Below are positions 11,210 to 25,625 of a DNA stretch of 64,000 bases, one piece after another. The first letter of the stretch is position 1. Every line of letters begins with the position of its first letter. The position numbers and the translations under genes are program-made. The DNA is from Trissonchulus latispiculum (Eukaryota; Nematoda; Enoplea; Enoplida; Ironidae): positions 1 to 64,000 of the forward strand of contig JASAND010011442.1 in the NCBI GenBank assembly GCA_030248195.1, written 5' to 3'. The notes under the pieces are model-generated. The model made no database searches and was not told the DNA's origin. It was given only the letters and a program-made list of their open reading frames with translations.

Positions 11210-13572
11210 ATGCGTGCTCCGGTTGAAGATTATACGACCCCCTACGGGCGTGTCACAATAATACCAGCTCGTGCCCTCCGCGGCAGCTATGGACCCGGTC
11301 CCTATCGAACCTATGGAGATGCCCCCTCAGTACGGCCGTCCCGAACTCGAGACAGTCGGCAGGTGCCGGTCAACTTGGCCTACTACATGCGACCAGCTCG
11401 TCGAGTATCTCCCAGCCCCCTTTTGCCCCCCAGATACCCCTCAATTACTCGCCCCTACAGACATGCCCCTGTACACTACAGTACTCGAAGGGAAGATGTT
11501 ACTCAACCCTTTAGGGGTCGGCGCCCGCCCCAAGCCCCACTTCCGCCCCGCTATGCCCCCACCAACACGACCTATCCACCCTCCACCCTTCCCTTGCCGC
11601 CCAGGCAACGCTACACCTGGGAGGAAACCGATCGCAGTAGACTGCTCAGAAGACTTGCCCTGAAAACTGCTCAATTAGTGAGTTTAATTTTGCGGACAAT
11701 TAAAATAAAAATTAATTACTTCGCAGGAATTATTAGACATTGACTTAATCCTAGGATAGGTTGCAGGATTTGATATTAACTAAAATTGCAGGATAGCTTG
11801 CCCAGTGTATCTTGTCGAGCTCATAAGTAATTAGAATTAGAAATAACCTAATTTCGAGATACAAGTTGCAAGTGTCTCGTCTTTGATCAACAGCTTGATT
11901 AATGAGTTCGAAGTTAATTAAAAGTAATGTAATTAGCAGAAGGCGTACAAACCTACTCAATAAGGACGCTCTCACCTGACCATTCGGCGAGTTAACAATT
12001 AATCATTAATTAAGTTGATGAAAGGATTTAACACAAACTTTTGAAGTAGCTAGTTTAGTTTTCTGCATCATCCGGTGTCAATTAAGTTTCACCTCAGCTG
12101 TAGTTAGCTTACGTGTGCCACAGTTTTGACAAGCTAGACATATCATTAAATCTTCATTTAATATTCAAGTTTAAAACTTTTAAAGAATGGTGATTTTAAA
12201 ACTTAACCAATACAAGTTTAAAAGATTTGGTTTTAGATTTGAAACAGATTTTTTGGGAGACTCATTCAGTCTAACGTAATTCAAATTCTAATCTAATAGT
12301 TTTATTTCATTTTTAATTTCATTTATTTTAGGTATCAGGTTTGGCCTTTGTCGCATTGGTTGTGGCCCCGGCCAAGGGACTGCCTTTCCACGATTTCGCG
12401 GCCCTGGCCAAAACTGAGGGCCAGATAGCCGTTCTGATTATCGCAATTCTGGTCATCATTGCCACAGCTGCTCTCTTACTCTTCACCACCCTGTGTCCCT
12501 ACACTCAGGGATGGCGAAACGCGGTAATTTGTTGTTGTTGTTGTTGTTGTTTGCTGCATTAGACATCACAGTGTGATGATCATCACCCGAAGATGCCAAG
12601 TGTTAACCGGGAAACTGGTCCCGTAAGGTTGGTCAAAAACAACTCAACCAAGTTGCCATTTTATAAAAGAAATTAACTGGCTGAGAATCGAACCACGGAC
12701 CTTCCGTTCGACAGACAAGAATGCTAACCACTACACCACTGTGCTGTCAATGAGGAGAGCAAAAAATGATGCTGATTCTCTGGCAACATTTAGGACTGGT
12801 TGTATTTAAATGTACGGGCTCACCTCGTACTCATAGTGATTGGTTATATTAAGCCGCGGGTTCGTGCATTAATATCACATTGGTTAGTATGAATGAATTG
12901 GAGCAAACTTAACATCAGTGTGGCTATGTGTTGGTGATTGGATACTCTTTGTCACTTTGCCGACAGAGTGTACATTTTTGTATCCTCTTACCAAAGACAT
13001 TTGCTCGAAACAAAGATATGTTACGACAGCACTTGTGTCCAGAAAAATTCGGGTCCAGGTAGTTGCCGAACCCACAACGTTTGGCGGTTAAAACCAACGC
13101 TCTACCGATTGAGGCACTGAGAAACAATCTCGAACCAAACTTAAGTTTGAATTCGTTCCCAAACTGTAGTGACATTTTAGCAGACGCTTTCGCTCCAACC
13201 CAGACACGGTATCTATGGGAACAAGCTTCAGCCCGCCGTTTAAAGTATTCGAATTTGCTGTGTGAGTGGACGCTGTCTCAACTTGACCAAACTAATTTGC
13301 ATATTCCAGGATCAACTGTTCTGCGGTTTTGCCATTGTCATGTACATAGTTCTCACCGGTGTTGAAGGCTGGTACGCTGCCTGTTATCCGCCCACTGGAC
13401 TCTCGCTCAGAGTCTATGTGGAAAGCTGTTACCTAATCGAATGGGCCATTGCAGCGGTATGTCACCTCCATTCAAATTAATTGCATTAACAAATTAATTA
13501 TTTGATATTCAGTTTGTGAAAACTGAAAATGAAACAAAAAGCACCAGAGTCCAATCCAACTTTCGTTGCTGA
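11210..13572 (+). CDS. Spliced tetraspan MARVEL-like membrane protein with Pro/Tyr/Arg-rich N-terminal tail
   Basis: Four phase-0 exons join in frame: 11210-11677, 12332-12523, 13310-13456 and, less surely, 13513-13572 (19 codons then TGA). Introns begin GTGAGT, GTAATT and GTATGT and end TTTTAG, TTCCAG and TTCAG. Exon 1 encodes a 156-residue cytosolic tail rich in Pro, Tyr and Arg (PYGRV, YGPGPYRTYG, LPPRQRYTWEE). TM1 is built across the exon 1/2 junction (LALKTAQL then VSGLAFVALVVAP), which strongly supports that splice. TM2 is QIAVLIIAILVIIATAALL (about 187-211), TM3 is LFCGFAIVMYIVLTGVEGWY (about 223-245), and TM4 starts ESCYLIEWAIAA. Tail plus four helices matches MARVEL proteins of vesicle trafficking and junctions (family inference). 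The last helix is short if exon 4 is right, so the 3' end may differ. The second reading frame over 11271-11663 is a shadow. Confidence 0.65.
12526..12551 (+). repeat. (TTG)n microsatellite at intron 2 donor
   Basis: Eight or so TTG units begin three bases after the exon 2 boundary of the MARVEL-like gene. Confidence 0.8.
12676..12748 (-). mobile_element. tRNA-derived SINE head in intron 2
   Basis: On the minus strand an A box (GTGGTGTAGTGGTTAGC, 12723-12739) is followed by a B box (GGTTCGATTC, 12685-12694) at tRNA spacing. The arms do not fold into an obvious mature tRNA, and the element sits inside an intron, so I call a SINE or tRNA pseudogene with Asp/Glu-like sequence. A non-tRNA body probably extends towards 12570. 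Confidence 0.6.
13060..13120 (-). mobile_element. tRNA-derived SINE or tRNA pseudogene in intron 2
   Basis: The minus strand reads TGCCTCAATCGGTAGAGC (A-box part, 13099-13116), then a TTTTAA anticodon-loop-like stretch, then GGGTTCGGC (degenerate B box, 13065-13073). It resembles a tRNA-Lys-type sequence with a damaged T loop. This is the second tRNA-like unit in the same intron and lies in the same orientation. Confidence 0.5.
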
Positions 13573-14223
13573 AAAAAGGTATTTCCTCTTACACCTGTAA
13601 TCATAAACAGGTGATTTCTTGATTTCAAATATTTCTACTCAATGGCTCGTGACTTACCCACATGGAAACGGGGGAACATTCGCATATTCTGGTCGGAGCA
13701 TCACTATAATGCACAACAAAGAAATTTTACGCTCAGAAGTTTGCTGTGCCATCACGACATGACGGAGCAGATTTTGTCAGTCCTTTCAAAAGTCTGTAAC
13801 AACCACGTAAAACTCATAAACTGACCTGAGTTAAGTAAACAAACAGTTTTAAATTTGAATAAACTCTTATTACTTAATCTTAATAAATAGAAGGTAATTC
13901 ATTAAGCTGAGGCTACTTTATTAAATATTTGATACAACAAAAATTATACCAATATCGCCTTTGGATTCTCCACGTTATTAGTTTCAGTTGATGTAAAGAA
14001 CACTGACGTATTCCAAATCGTAAAAAAAGTTATGAACGTTTAAGTATGGCTACTACCACGGTATAAGCTGCGTGAATTTATTTTAAGATTCAAGCAATTT
14101 GAACTGAATTTTAAGCAATCGGCTTAGTCGCCTTAAACCAAGATTCCTATTTATGAAAATGGGGTGGACGTAAACGGTTTAATTTTATGACGCTATATTT
14201 TTAAGGTGGTGGGCATACATTAA

Positions 14224-14636
14224 CATAGGGTCGGGTCCTGGGTGGGGCTTGTCCCCAAAAAATTTTGACGGGGCTTGTACCTTGAACAAAAACTCTTAGG
14301 GGGGGCTTGTACCTCAAGAAAGAATTTGTAAAATTATTAAAAAAATAACGCAAATTTTATTAAAATTTGCAATTTTTTATCAAAATTTGCAAAAAATCTT
14401 CAATTTTCGAAAAAAATTTAAAATTTTGCCCGATTTTCCCTAAAAATTTAAATTTGAGCAAACAAATTCCGGCGAAGCCGGAAATTTTTTGAAATTTTAC
14501 TGTGAAAACTAACTTTTCCGGCTATTTTTGGTTACCCCTTGGCCATTTTTTCGTTACCCCTTCTCCCCGGCGGCAATAGGGCTTGCACCTTGTCCGGGTT
14601 GGGGGGGCTTGGACCCCCCCCAGACCCCCCCCCGCG
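14224..14636. mobile_element. TTAA-flanked G/C-tipped MITE
   Basis: TTAA occurs at 14220-14223 and 14637-14640. The tips are CATAGGGTCGGGTCCTGGG and its rough complement (GGACCCCCCCCAGACCCCC). It lies within a larger insertion (about 14206-15010) absent from the paired duplication unit B. The stretch just before it (TTAAGGTGGTGGGC at 14211) matches the tip of the 46828-47770 element. Confidence 0.5.
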
Positions 14637-15864
14637 TTAACCTACAGCTAACATTAAATTTCAGTTAACTTTTCTTTAATTTATTTCAAGAAAAATTTTC
14701 TTTTAGTTTTCTTTCATTTAAATGTATACATCAAATATTAGAGGCAATAGTGACAATTACTCGTGTTCTGTGACAGTTAACTGATATAACCTTGATTGCC
14801 GACTTTGAAGAAACGCAGCTGTTAATTTGTGCTTGTGCTTGTCTAGTGGTAAAGAGTTGGGCAATGGTCACTCTCAAGCAATAAGAGCATATCAGCTCTC
14901 AGAATGTTATGAAAGCAATAAAATGAAAGCTTCTTTTTCTTTTCTTGAAATTCAGATTTTCTTTCTTTAAATTTCATTTTTCTTTAACTGAAATAAAATG
15001 TTCGCTGTATGGTGGTGGGTTTGTTGAAAAGGATTCAGCTTAAAGATTAAGCGGATGATTATTTATAAAATGGGTCCGCTTAAACGGGTTAACTTTAAGC
15101 CGTTAAAGCCGACTAAGCCTTTTAAGCCGTTTAAGCAGAGGTTCTTTTTCATAAATACATGTTATGCAAAATATTCATAATTGCCTATTATATATAATAG
15201 GCAACAAAATTGCCGATTATATATAATAGGCAACGCGTTTTGCCCATTATTCAAAATAGGCAATCTTACTTGGCTATTATATAAAATTTGCAGAGATTTT
15301 GCAGATTTTATATAATAGGCTACGGCGTCTTGCCGAATATTCCAAATGAAATTTACGTTATATCTCCCAGTACAGATTTTAATTTGATACATAAGCTGTG
15401 TGATTATCCGTAAATAAACGCAATTGTTAACATGTCTTCAATAGTGATGACAAAAGAACGGAATGAAAAATCAAGTTATGCCGAAGTACGTATTAAGGAA
15501 ATGCTTTAAGGATGAACTAACTAACTGTCAAACAAAATAAGGGCGCCCCAAAATAATAAAATATTAGAATGCTGGATTAAAATGTTAAAGATGGAGGTGT
15601 TTTATAGTTATGTCAAATAACAAAAATTTAATGTTAGCGGTTGAGAAATTAAAATGTCTCTAACACTCCGCACATAACGTAAAACAGCTGTGTCCACAGC
15701 CCTTGCTTACTGCTACTCTTTTCACAAATAAAACAATTTGATTGTCCAACAAGTAGAATGTGATTCTTCGCCAGATTCAACAAGTTACCTCTAAAAGGGG
15801 CAATATTTCGCCCCAGATGAGTACTATACAACGCAGCGGAAAGTAAATTTTATGGCGTGATATA

Positions 15865-15996
<132 letters not shown>

Positions 15997-17761
15997 TGAA
16001 TTTCTGATAAGTTCGGACTTGGTGTGTTAGACGTCGCGATGGGTCAAAAATTTAATTTCGCTTATACTTTGCTCATTTGTAGACCCAATGCATTGTATTC
16101 ACATGGCAAAATATGAAGGAATTTGGTTCAGCCAATTTCGAGATATAAGCGGTTGAATTTAAGCTGTTTTTGGTTCCCACAAGGTGTGTGAGGATATCAG
16201 TTTTGGACTATTTATTGACGTGCTAAAGGGCATCAACCCATTAGTTTCATATCATAAACAAGGTCTACTATTGCGGTTTCATTTGTGCTAACCTATGTGT
16301 AATTTCACTTTTACCATCTTAAGAAAAATTACAAAACAGGAGCATAGGAGGCTATATTGAGTACATGCTTTTGCATGCTTTATCGCTAAAAAATCATTTT
16401 GTATAAAAACCGAGTCAGGATTTTTTCTGTGTACTTTTCTTGTTGTATTAGCTATATGCATGCCAAATATTGCCCAGAAGCAGTGGAACCTCCGCCTTGC
16501 ACACTCATAAAGGTACGTATCGCCCTCATCTGTAATCTCGTAATGTCATACCATCCACAACGCTAGAAGGAGCTATGAACGGATGCTAGTTCTCATTTTT
16601 GTTCTGAACAAGTTTTTGATGGAACGGACGTTAGACATGCGAAAAAGTCTAGGAAAAATGGATCCTGCTATGCCCAAGCCGATTTTGGATCAAATCCAAA
16701 ATATCACCTCATCAGGTCGAGCAACCAGTAGCGTTACAAGGGGCTATGAGCGGATACGCCTTCATAATTTTTAGCTGTGCATGTTTGTGCTGGAGCAGAC
16801 GTTAGGCATGCTAAAAAGTTTGTACTCTTTTAAAAAAATCATTACTAGCTTTCGTATACGGGTAGTAGTTCTGCCTTGGATTGTTTTGTATGATACGATG
16901 ATATGTGGTAGCCTTGATTTGTGATCAGATACGAAATCAGCATAGCCGGTTCCATTTATTTTTAAAACATTTTAGCATGTTTTAAAGCTCGTTCCAATAC
17001 AAACATGTACAGATAAAAATTATGAAGGTGTATCCGCTCAGAGCCCCTTGTAACGTTACTGGTTGTTCGACCTGATGAGGTGATATTTGGGATTTGATCC
17101 GAAATCGGCTTGGGCATAGCAGGATCCATTTTTCCTAAACTTTTTCGAATGTCTAACGTCCGTTTTATCAAAATATTGTTCAGAGAAAAATTGAGAACTA
17201 GCATCCGTTCGCAGCTCCTTCTAGCTTTGTAGACTGTACGACATCACGAGATTACAGATGTGAACAATTCGTACCTTTATGAGTGTGGAAGTCGGAGGTT
17301 CCACTTTTTCTGGGCAATATTTGGCATGCATATAGCTAATACAACTAGGAAAGAGCACCGAAAAATCTCGACTCGGTTTTTTACACAAAGCCATTTTTTA
17401 GCAAAAAAGCATGCAAAAGCGTGTACTCAATATACCCTCCTATGATCCTGTCTTGTAATTTTTCTTAAGATGGTGAAAGTGAAATTACACATAGGTTAGC
17501 ACAAACATAAGCACAATAGAAGACCTTGTTTCTGATATGGAACTCATGGTTTAATGCTCTTTAGAACATCAATAAATAGGCCAAAACTGATATCTGAACC
17601 ACGCCTGTGTTGGAACCAAAACAGCTCAAACTGTACCGCGTATATCTCGAAATTGGCTGAACCAAATTCCTTCATATTTTGCCATGTGAAGACAATGCAT
17701 AGGGTCTACAAATGAGAAAAAGTATAAGCGAAATTAATTTTTTGACCCATCGCACTGACTG

Positions 17762-18019
<258 letters not shown>

Positions 18020-18610
18020 CATAGCATAGCCACTGAAACAAGCAAAAGAAATTTCCAATTCAAAAGAGGGTTCACCCATTACAAATATTTCGCCTTAGGC
18101 GAAATAAAAAATATCTGGTGGAGAAAGCATAGCGTTATATTGTTGTTGTTCTCTTTTATAGATATAATTCGTTAAATTGTTAAAACAGTTGTTAAAAAGA
18201 TTAAATTTGGTTAATCATCATTTCATTCATTTTGCTAATACGCACTTTGACATAATTTGATTTTATATTCCGTTCTTTTGCCAGCACTCTTCAATTCATG
18301 TTAACAGTTGCCCTTATTTACGAATCATTGTGCATCAAAATTAAAATCTGCACTGGAAAATCTTTAATGTACATATATTTCATTTCGAATATTCGGCAAG
18401 ACGTCGTTGCCTATTATATATAATCGGCAATTTTGTTGCCTATTATATATAATAGGCAATTATGAATATTCTGCATAACATACGCACAAGTATATAAGCA
18501 GTAAATAAGCTTTTTGTGAAATGGTCCTAAAGGAAGGAAACCCTAACCTTACGGATTTCAATCAAATTGTCACTTCAATCACTTCTAATACCATGAAATA
18601 TCTGTCCGTG

Positions 18611-18616
18611 TTTATT
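18611..18616 (-). terminator. Poly(A) signal of secreted peptide gene A
   Basis: AATAAA on the minus strand, about 110 bp after the peptide stop codon. The same hexamer lies at comparable distance after copies C and D and is deleted from copy B. Confidence 0.55.
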
Positions 18617-18725
18617 ATAAGTTACTATAGTCTGCTACTACGACACAACCGGTTATTTAGTCAATGGATTTCTGGTAACTATCGAACAGTAGCAGAAATT
18701 CATTAGAGCTGACACGAAAAGTCCA

Positions 18726-18896
18726 TCATTTCATAAAGACCACTCCACCATAGGGGGCAAAAGCTTTCTCCAGCTCCTCGTCGCTCATTTGCTTAATTAT
18801 CGGGTGGATAAATCGAAAATGCAGGGGCAAGATCTGCCTAGCGTAGGCCAGGCTCAGAAGCCACAATAGCAATAGAACGAGCAACTTCGCTGGCAT
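18726..18896 (-). CDS. Small secreted peptide, family copy A (56 aa, novel family)
   Basis: The start at 18896-18894 gives a 56-residue single-exon product. Residues 1-19 (MPAKLLVLLLLWLLSLAYA) are a strong signal peptide, with predicted cleavage after AYA. The 37-residue mature part starts RQILPLHFRF, continues through QMSDEELEKAFAPYGG, and ends VVFMK then TGA. It has no cysteine and no dibasic site, so processing beyond signal cleavage is not indicated. The product is predicted to be secreted; its function is unknown. Differences from the other copies are largely synonymous (for example Leu, Pro, His and Asp third positions), which suggests purifying selection. A TATA box lies about 60 bp upstream of the ATG, and AATAAA follows the stop. 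The gene sits in duplication unit A; its closest relative is copy B in unit B. Confidence 0.85.
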   Translation of the reverse strand: MPAKLLVLLLLWLLSLAYARQILPLHFRFIHPIIKQMSDEELEKAFAPYGGVVFMK

Positions 18897-18954
18897 AGTT
18901 TATGAGAAAGAGTAAAGACAAAACATATAGCTCTCTAGAACTTGTTGTCAGACC

Positions 18955-19110
18955 TATATAAAGGACTAACTCCCATTCATAAAAGATGTTGCGTCAAACT
19001 CATCGTAGTATACTGTTCTGATAGACGAGGAATCAACGGATAAAACCTAATTAACGGCAAAAATAATTAAGTTCTAGGACTTCCGACAAAAGGACGATAT
19101 CAATTTAATC
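18955..19110 (-). promoter_or_regulatory. Upstream region of peptide gene A: TATA box, TGACGCAA box, paired TAATTA sites
   Basis: Reading upstream from the ATG: a TATA box (TATATAAA on the plus strand at 18955-18962), a TTTGACGCAA box (complement of 18989-18998), and two TAATTA cores at 19048-19053 and 19064-19069. The same order recurs upstream of copies C and D, and the paired sites upstream of all five. TAATTA is a homeodomain-type core and TGACGYAA is bZIP-like (established knowledge); their use here is inference. Confidence 0.6.
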
Positions 19111-20141
19111 ACTGGAGGCTTTCTGTCGAATAGAGTCAGTAGCGAAATCTGTGTTAACTCTAAGATCGAGTTATACTTGCTTACGCCATGATTGGGGTGG
19201 ATGTAGGTTGTGGGATTTTTATCTGAGTGAAACTTCAGCAGGAAACTTTGACAAAAGGTAATAAACAAACTCTTTCGCAAAACAACAGTTTTTCTCTAAC
19301 AAGCCAGCATGAGTGGAAATTCGGTCGTGCGATAGTGTTGTGCGTTGGCCGGTGCGGACAATTCCTGGCCAGTGCCCGGCCATTGGCCGGCCAAGCCATT
19401 GGCCGTTGGCTGAAAAAGTCTCAGCCAGTTGGCTTGGCCGGCCATTGCCCCTTGGCCGGGCAACGGCCAATTGGCTGACCGTTGGCCGTTGGCCGGTGGC
19501 CGGCCAATAGCCGACTGTTGGCTGAGCTCAAATTTACTGATTTTATGCGTCAGCTGTGTTGCAAAATTAAATTTTGCTGCATGATAGCATTCTGATGTTG
19601 TATTATAAAGTTTACATTAGATACATTGCTACAAATTTTCACCTTACCTACATAGATATTGACGCATAGCTCCAACTTTTCTATGCGTCCGTACTCAATT
19701 AACTTACCTAGTTAACGTTATTTATAAAAATGTTAATTACTTGCGAATTTTAATTGTAGCTTAGTTTTTAGTTTCAGACAACTTAGTTTTTAAATTTGTT
19801 AGTAGTATAGGGCGAGCATTTCGCACCTCAATCCTAATCCCAATTTTTTCTCTCCCACTCCTTCCCGCCCCTCACCGCGTTATTACGTCACCACCCGTTC
19901 GCCTTTCCTTGCGTTCTTCTCCATTGTCCCTTCTTCATCACCACCCCTCTGCGTTCTTCCCCCGGGGCTTGGGACCCGGCGTCGGCCCATTAGTGGTTTT
20001 TTGGTTTCTTATTGTTTCCTATTTTTTGGTTTTTAAAGCGTTCATATACAGCATATCTATACATACATTATATACATTTAGCCCTCAAGAATGTTGTTGG
20101 GACAAACAAACACTACAATCATATATCCAAAGGAGCCGTAC

Positions 20142-21110
20142 TTACCCAACGTTTGCTAGAACTTTCCTTTTTGGGTATAGGTAGGGTAAGGCATCTTTAG
20201 TTTGAAAGTATTGTATTACTTTATTGCTGTATTGCTTCTCTTGCATGTCCGGGGAGTCTTTTAGATCTTTATCAAATTCGCATTCCCATTTTTCCTGATG
20301 ATCGAAACCGCTATCTTTATTTGCCTGGGAGATTCTTTCAGTGCTTTCCCGTCTTTTAGTTCGATCCTCAGGGTCCTGGTTCTTATCCAACTCGCAACCG
20401 TGACCGTGGAAATAGAACCCATGGAATTGTAGGACAAGATTCTTCTCCTGTACCCACCCATCAACTTTGGATTTTCCCACTCCTTTTTTGGAAACCCGTT
20501 AAGCGTGCTCAACTCTAACTCCCAGTACCTGTGCCATATACTCCAGCCACATAGCCTTCTTGCGCCCTTTTTGTAGCCAACTCTTGATTTTCTCATCTTA
20601 AGAGGGTTTCCATTCGGCGCACAGACCCTTGGTCATTCCTGTATTGTGCATCAGAATTATAAGGCGTCAAACCTAAAAATTTGTGCAACTTTGAAGCCGT
20701 TTGTAATTTCAGATACCCCGGCTTCATGATATCTATGAAATACCAAGCTAGACCCTCCAACAATGTTATCTTTTATTAATTTATGCCAATTTTGAGTGTA
20801 TCTACTGAATAGAGGAAGGATCGTATGTTTAGGTATTTTATTTATCATGTGTTTGAGAGCCAGACCAGGTAGAGAAATAGCCCCACTTTTAAACATGTCA
20901 TTTCCCATCGTCTTCCAGAATTCTACCATTTTTCGGTAGCTTGAAGGAAGGGACCTACATCCAAATTATTGTACCAGCTTAGTTGATCCCTTACAGTTTT
21001 ACATTTATTTTTCCTCCATGCTGCTACTACGGCTGTGAAGTCCTCATCTGAAATTTCTTGTTGTTTAAGAGTTGAATAATAGAGTTCACGGTGGAGGAAT
21101 CACAAGGATA
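20142..21110 (-). pseudogene. Protein-primed family B DNA polymerase fragment (left copy)
   Basis: Broken minus-strand frames read from about 21110 down to 20142. Recognisable features, in order: SWYNNLDVGPF and ISLPGLALKHM (N-terminal polymerase region of Polinton-type PolB), RRLCGWSIWHRYWELE, an FHGFYFHGHGC patch (nuclease-like insert common in these proteins), then the extreme C-terminus QTKDALPYLYPKRK. The catalytic palm is missing: the sequence jumps from the nuclease-like patch to the C-terminus. Several frame changes make it non-functional. It is the inverted counterpart of the right copy. Confidence 0.75.
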
Positions 21111-22710
21111 GATACACCCAAAATTGGCATAAATTAATAAAAGATAACATTGTTGGAGGGCCTAGCTTGGTATTTCATACTTATCATGAAGCCGGGGTAT
21201 CTGAAATTACAAACGGGTTCAAAGTTGCACAAATTTTTAGGTTACGCCTTATAATTCTGGTGCACAATACAGGAATGCCCACGGGTCTGTGCGCCGAATG
21301 GAAACCCACAGAAGATGGAAATTCGAAAGATGGCTACAAAAAGGGCGCAAGGAGGCTATGTGGCTGGAGTATATGGCAGAGGTACTGGGAGTTAGAGTTG
21401 AGCACGCTTACAACGGGGGCCGAAAAGAGTGGGAAATCGAAAGTTGATGGGTGGGTACAGGAGAAGAATCTTGTCCTACAATTCCATGGGTGCTATTTCC
21501 ACGGTCACGGTTGGATGGTCAGTTGGATAGGAACCAGAATCCTGAGGATCGAACTAAAAGACGGGAAAAAACTGAAAGAGTCTCCCAGGCAAATAAAGAC
21601 GGTGGTTTCGATCTTCTGGGAAAATGGGAATGCGAATTTGATAAAGACCTAAAAGACTCCTGACCCCTATATTTAAAAATGTGGAAATCAGTCGGGAAGA
21701 TATCGGTGACCACATGAAAGCATTTTGTGATTTGAATGAGCTTATGAACCAACCCAGAAGGGGTCTAATCGGAAGCTATTTTGGAAAGAAAATTCTGCTA
21801 GCTACTCCTCTAATTAAGTGGTATCTGAAACATGGACTGAAAATTACGAAAACCCACCAAGCAATTGAATTTAAACCTAAGGCATGTTTTAAAGAGTTGG
21901 GAGATGGGGTTACCTACCATCGTTCTGCAGCTGATTCCGATACGGATTTAGCACTTAAGAGGGAAATGTTTAAACTTTTAGGAAATTTTTACTATGGTCG
22001 GACGATTGCAAACTTGGAAAAGCACCAGGATGTCAAATACTGTCAAAGGTCAGGGGCTAGTGGGGAAGTGAATGGGTGGAAGTTTAGGAGATTAGATGAT
22101 CTGGGGAATGGAGTTTACGAAGTTCAATCTGCGAAATCCAAAATCGTTTACCAACTTCCAGAGTCAGTGGGATTCTTCGTCTACCAGTACGCCAAGCTTA
22201 GGATTCTCCATTTCTACTATGACTGTCTTAAACCAAACCTGTGGGCGGAAACTTTCCAAACTGTGTCAAATGGACACGGACTCCCTCTATGTTGCCTGCT
22301 CCTCCAAAATCTTAAGTGATTGTGTCCCTGCTATAAATGAAAAACAATGGGATAAGGTCCTTAAAGATTTCTTTGTTCTAGACCCCAGTCAAAAAGAATA
22401 CCTGGACTGTTCAAAGATGAATGGACCGGGGACGGTATTGCCCTTTGCAGTAAAACTTACCTAGCCTGGGGAAAGCCGACTAAAGCCTCCCATAAAGGTG
22501 TAAGTAAAACCTTAAATAGCTACACCCCGAAAAATTTCAGGGATGTTTTAGAAACAGGAAATATAAAATCTGGAGCAAATCGTGGACTTAGAAGTATAGA
22601 CAATAAAACAATACAATACTTTCAAACTAAAGATGCCTTACCATACCTATACCCAAAAAGGAAAGTTCTAGCAGACGGGGTAAGTACGGCTAATTTGGAT
22701 ATACGATTGT
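21110..22710 (+). pseudogene. Protein-primed family B DNA polymerase fragment (right copy)
   Basis: Frames shift at least twice (21167-21652, 21681-22319, 22096-22464), so no intact protein exists. Motifs in order: the RRLCGWSIW and FHGCYFHGHG patches also seen in the left copy, GSYFGKKILLATPLIKWYL, polymerase motif B-like KLLGNFYYGRTIANLEKH, the palm-associated YAKLRILHFYYD, and motif C MDTDSLYVA with the catalytic DTD acids. Homology with the left copy starts near 21110, so the two fragments lie head to head around a short unique centre. The C-terminus runs into the terminal repeat. Confidence 0.8.
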
Positions 22711-23094
22711 AGTGTTTGTTTTATCCCAACAGCCCTCTTAAGGGCTAAATGTATATATAATGTATGTACATGTATGCATATAATGTATATACTCTAATTT
22801 AGTTAAATACCCAGCCAATAATCGGCTCAGCGTAGATAGCCGGTTACATTTTGGCGCCGTGACCAGGATCGGCAAAGCAAGAGGGCTGGGTATACAAGAC
22901 AGTTTTCGAAGTTAGACTAGGTGGGTTATTGACCCTTACAAAAGCATACACAAGTATAGCAACACATCGCAAGCAAAAGGATTAGACAAAAGAACACAGC
23001 AACGAAAATAAAAAGGCTTAAGTTGTGAAGCAAGTTCCCTCAAATGGTAAGTCACTGGTTACTGTGCGTTTGTGCATATTTTAGTAGTTACTAA

Positions 23095-23760
23095 ATGAGT
23101 TTGATTAATGTGGAAGATATCAGACCCTACAATGCAGAAAGTGGAGATGACATCCACGAATTTTTTAGCTATTTCTCCCGAATAGGAAAGGCCAACGACT
23201 GGTCTGAGAAGTTCTTCGCCAAGATTTTCCCTGCTTTTCTTAGAGGCCGTGCAAGAGAGGTATGGGACAGAATTCCTAACTCCCTCAAAAATGACTGGCA
23301 GGTAGTTAAAAGAACAATGAAAGAAAGCTTGGATCCTAGAGACAGGAGCTACTACAGTCAAGTTTTGCACTTCAGGATCCAAGATAAGAATGAGTCGGTT
23401 CAGTCGTATGCAAAAGATATTTAAGAACTTGCCACTAAAGTTTATGGCGATTTAGATTTTTCTGTTCTCGATTTGATTCGAAAAGACATTTTTGTTGGAG
23501 GCCTAAGAAGAAAGATTAGAGAGTTTGTAGTGAGGCAAAGGCCTAAGGTTTTCTATGACGCCCTGAAATTAGCATTAGAGTGTGAACACATTTTTGAAAT
23601 TTGCGATCTAGACGAACAAGTCGAAACAGAAAACTCAGTTAAAATTGAGAAATGTCCTCTAAAAGAGACTAAGCTGCAGACAAATAACTTTTTCAAAAAT
23701 GAAATGGAACAAGTTACCCCTAAACGGGGCAAAATTTCGCCCCAACAAAAGTCAGATTAA
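23095..23760 (+). pseudogene. Retrotransposon Gag with internal stop
   Basis: One frame runs from the ATG at 23095 to 23760, broken by an in-frame TAA at 23422-23424. The N-terminal part has the look of a Ty3/gypsy-type capsid domain: YNAESGDDIHEFFSYFSRIG, then FLRGRAREVWDRIP, then SLDPRDRSYYSQVLHFRIQ. After the stop it resumes with DLIRKDIFVGGLRRKIREFV. No zinc knuckle is seen. The protein would package the retrotransposon RNA; here it is unlikely to be functional. Confidence 0.65.

Positions 23761-25625
<1,865 letters not shown>

Noticed and set aside
11271..11663. 130-residue Pro-rich frame overlapping exon 1 of the MARVEL-like gene
   Set aside because: It ends in a stop and does not lead into the transmembrane exons; the other frame splices in phase to TM1.
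15179..15310. CRISPR-like array of short repeats
   Set aside because: Eukaryotic context, units are palindromic and irregularly spaced, and they belong to transposon termini.
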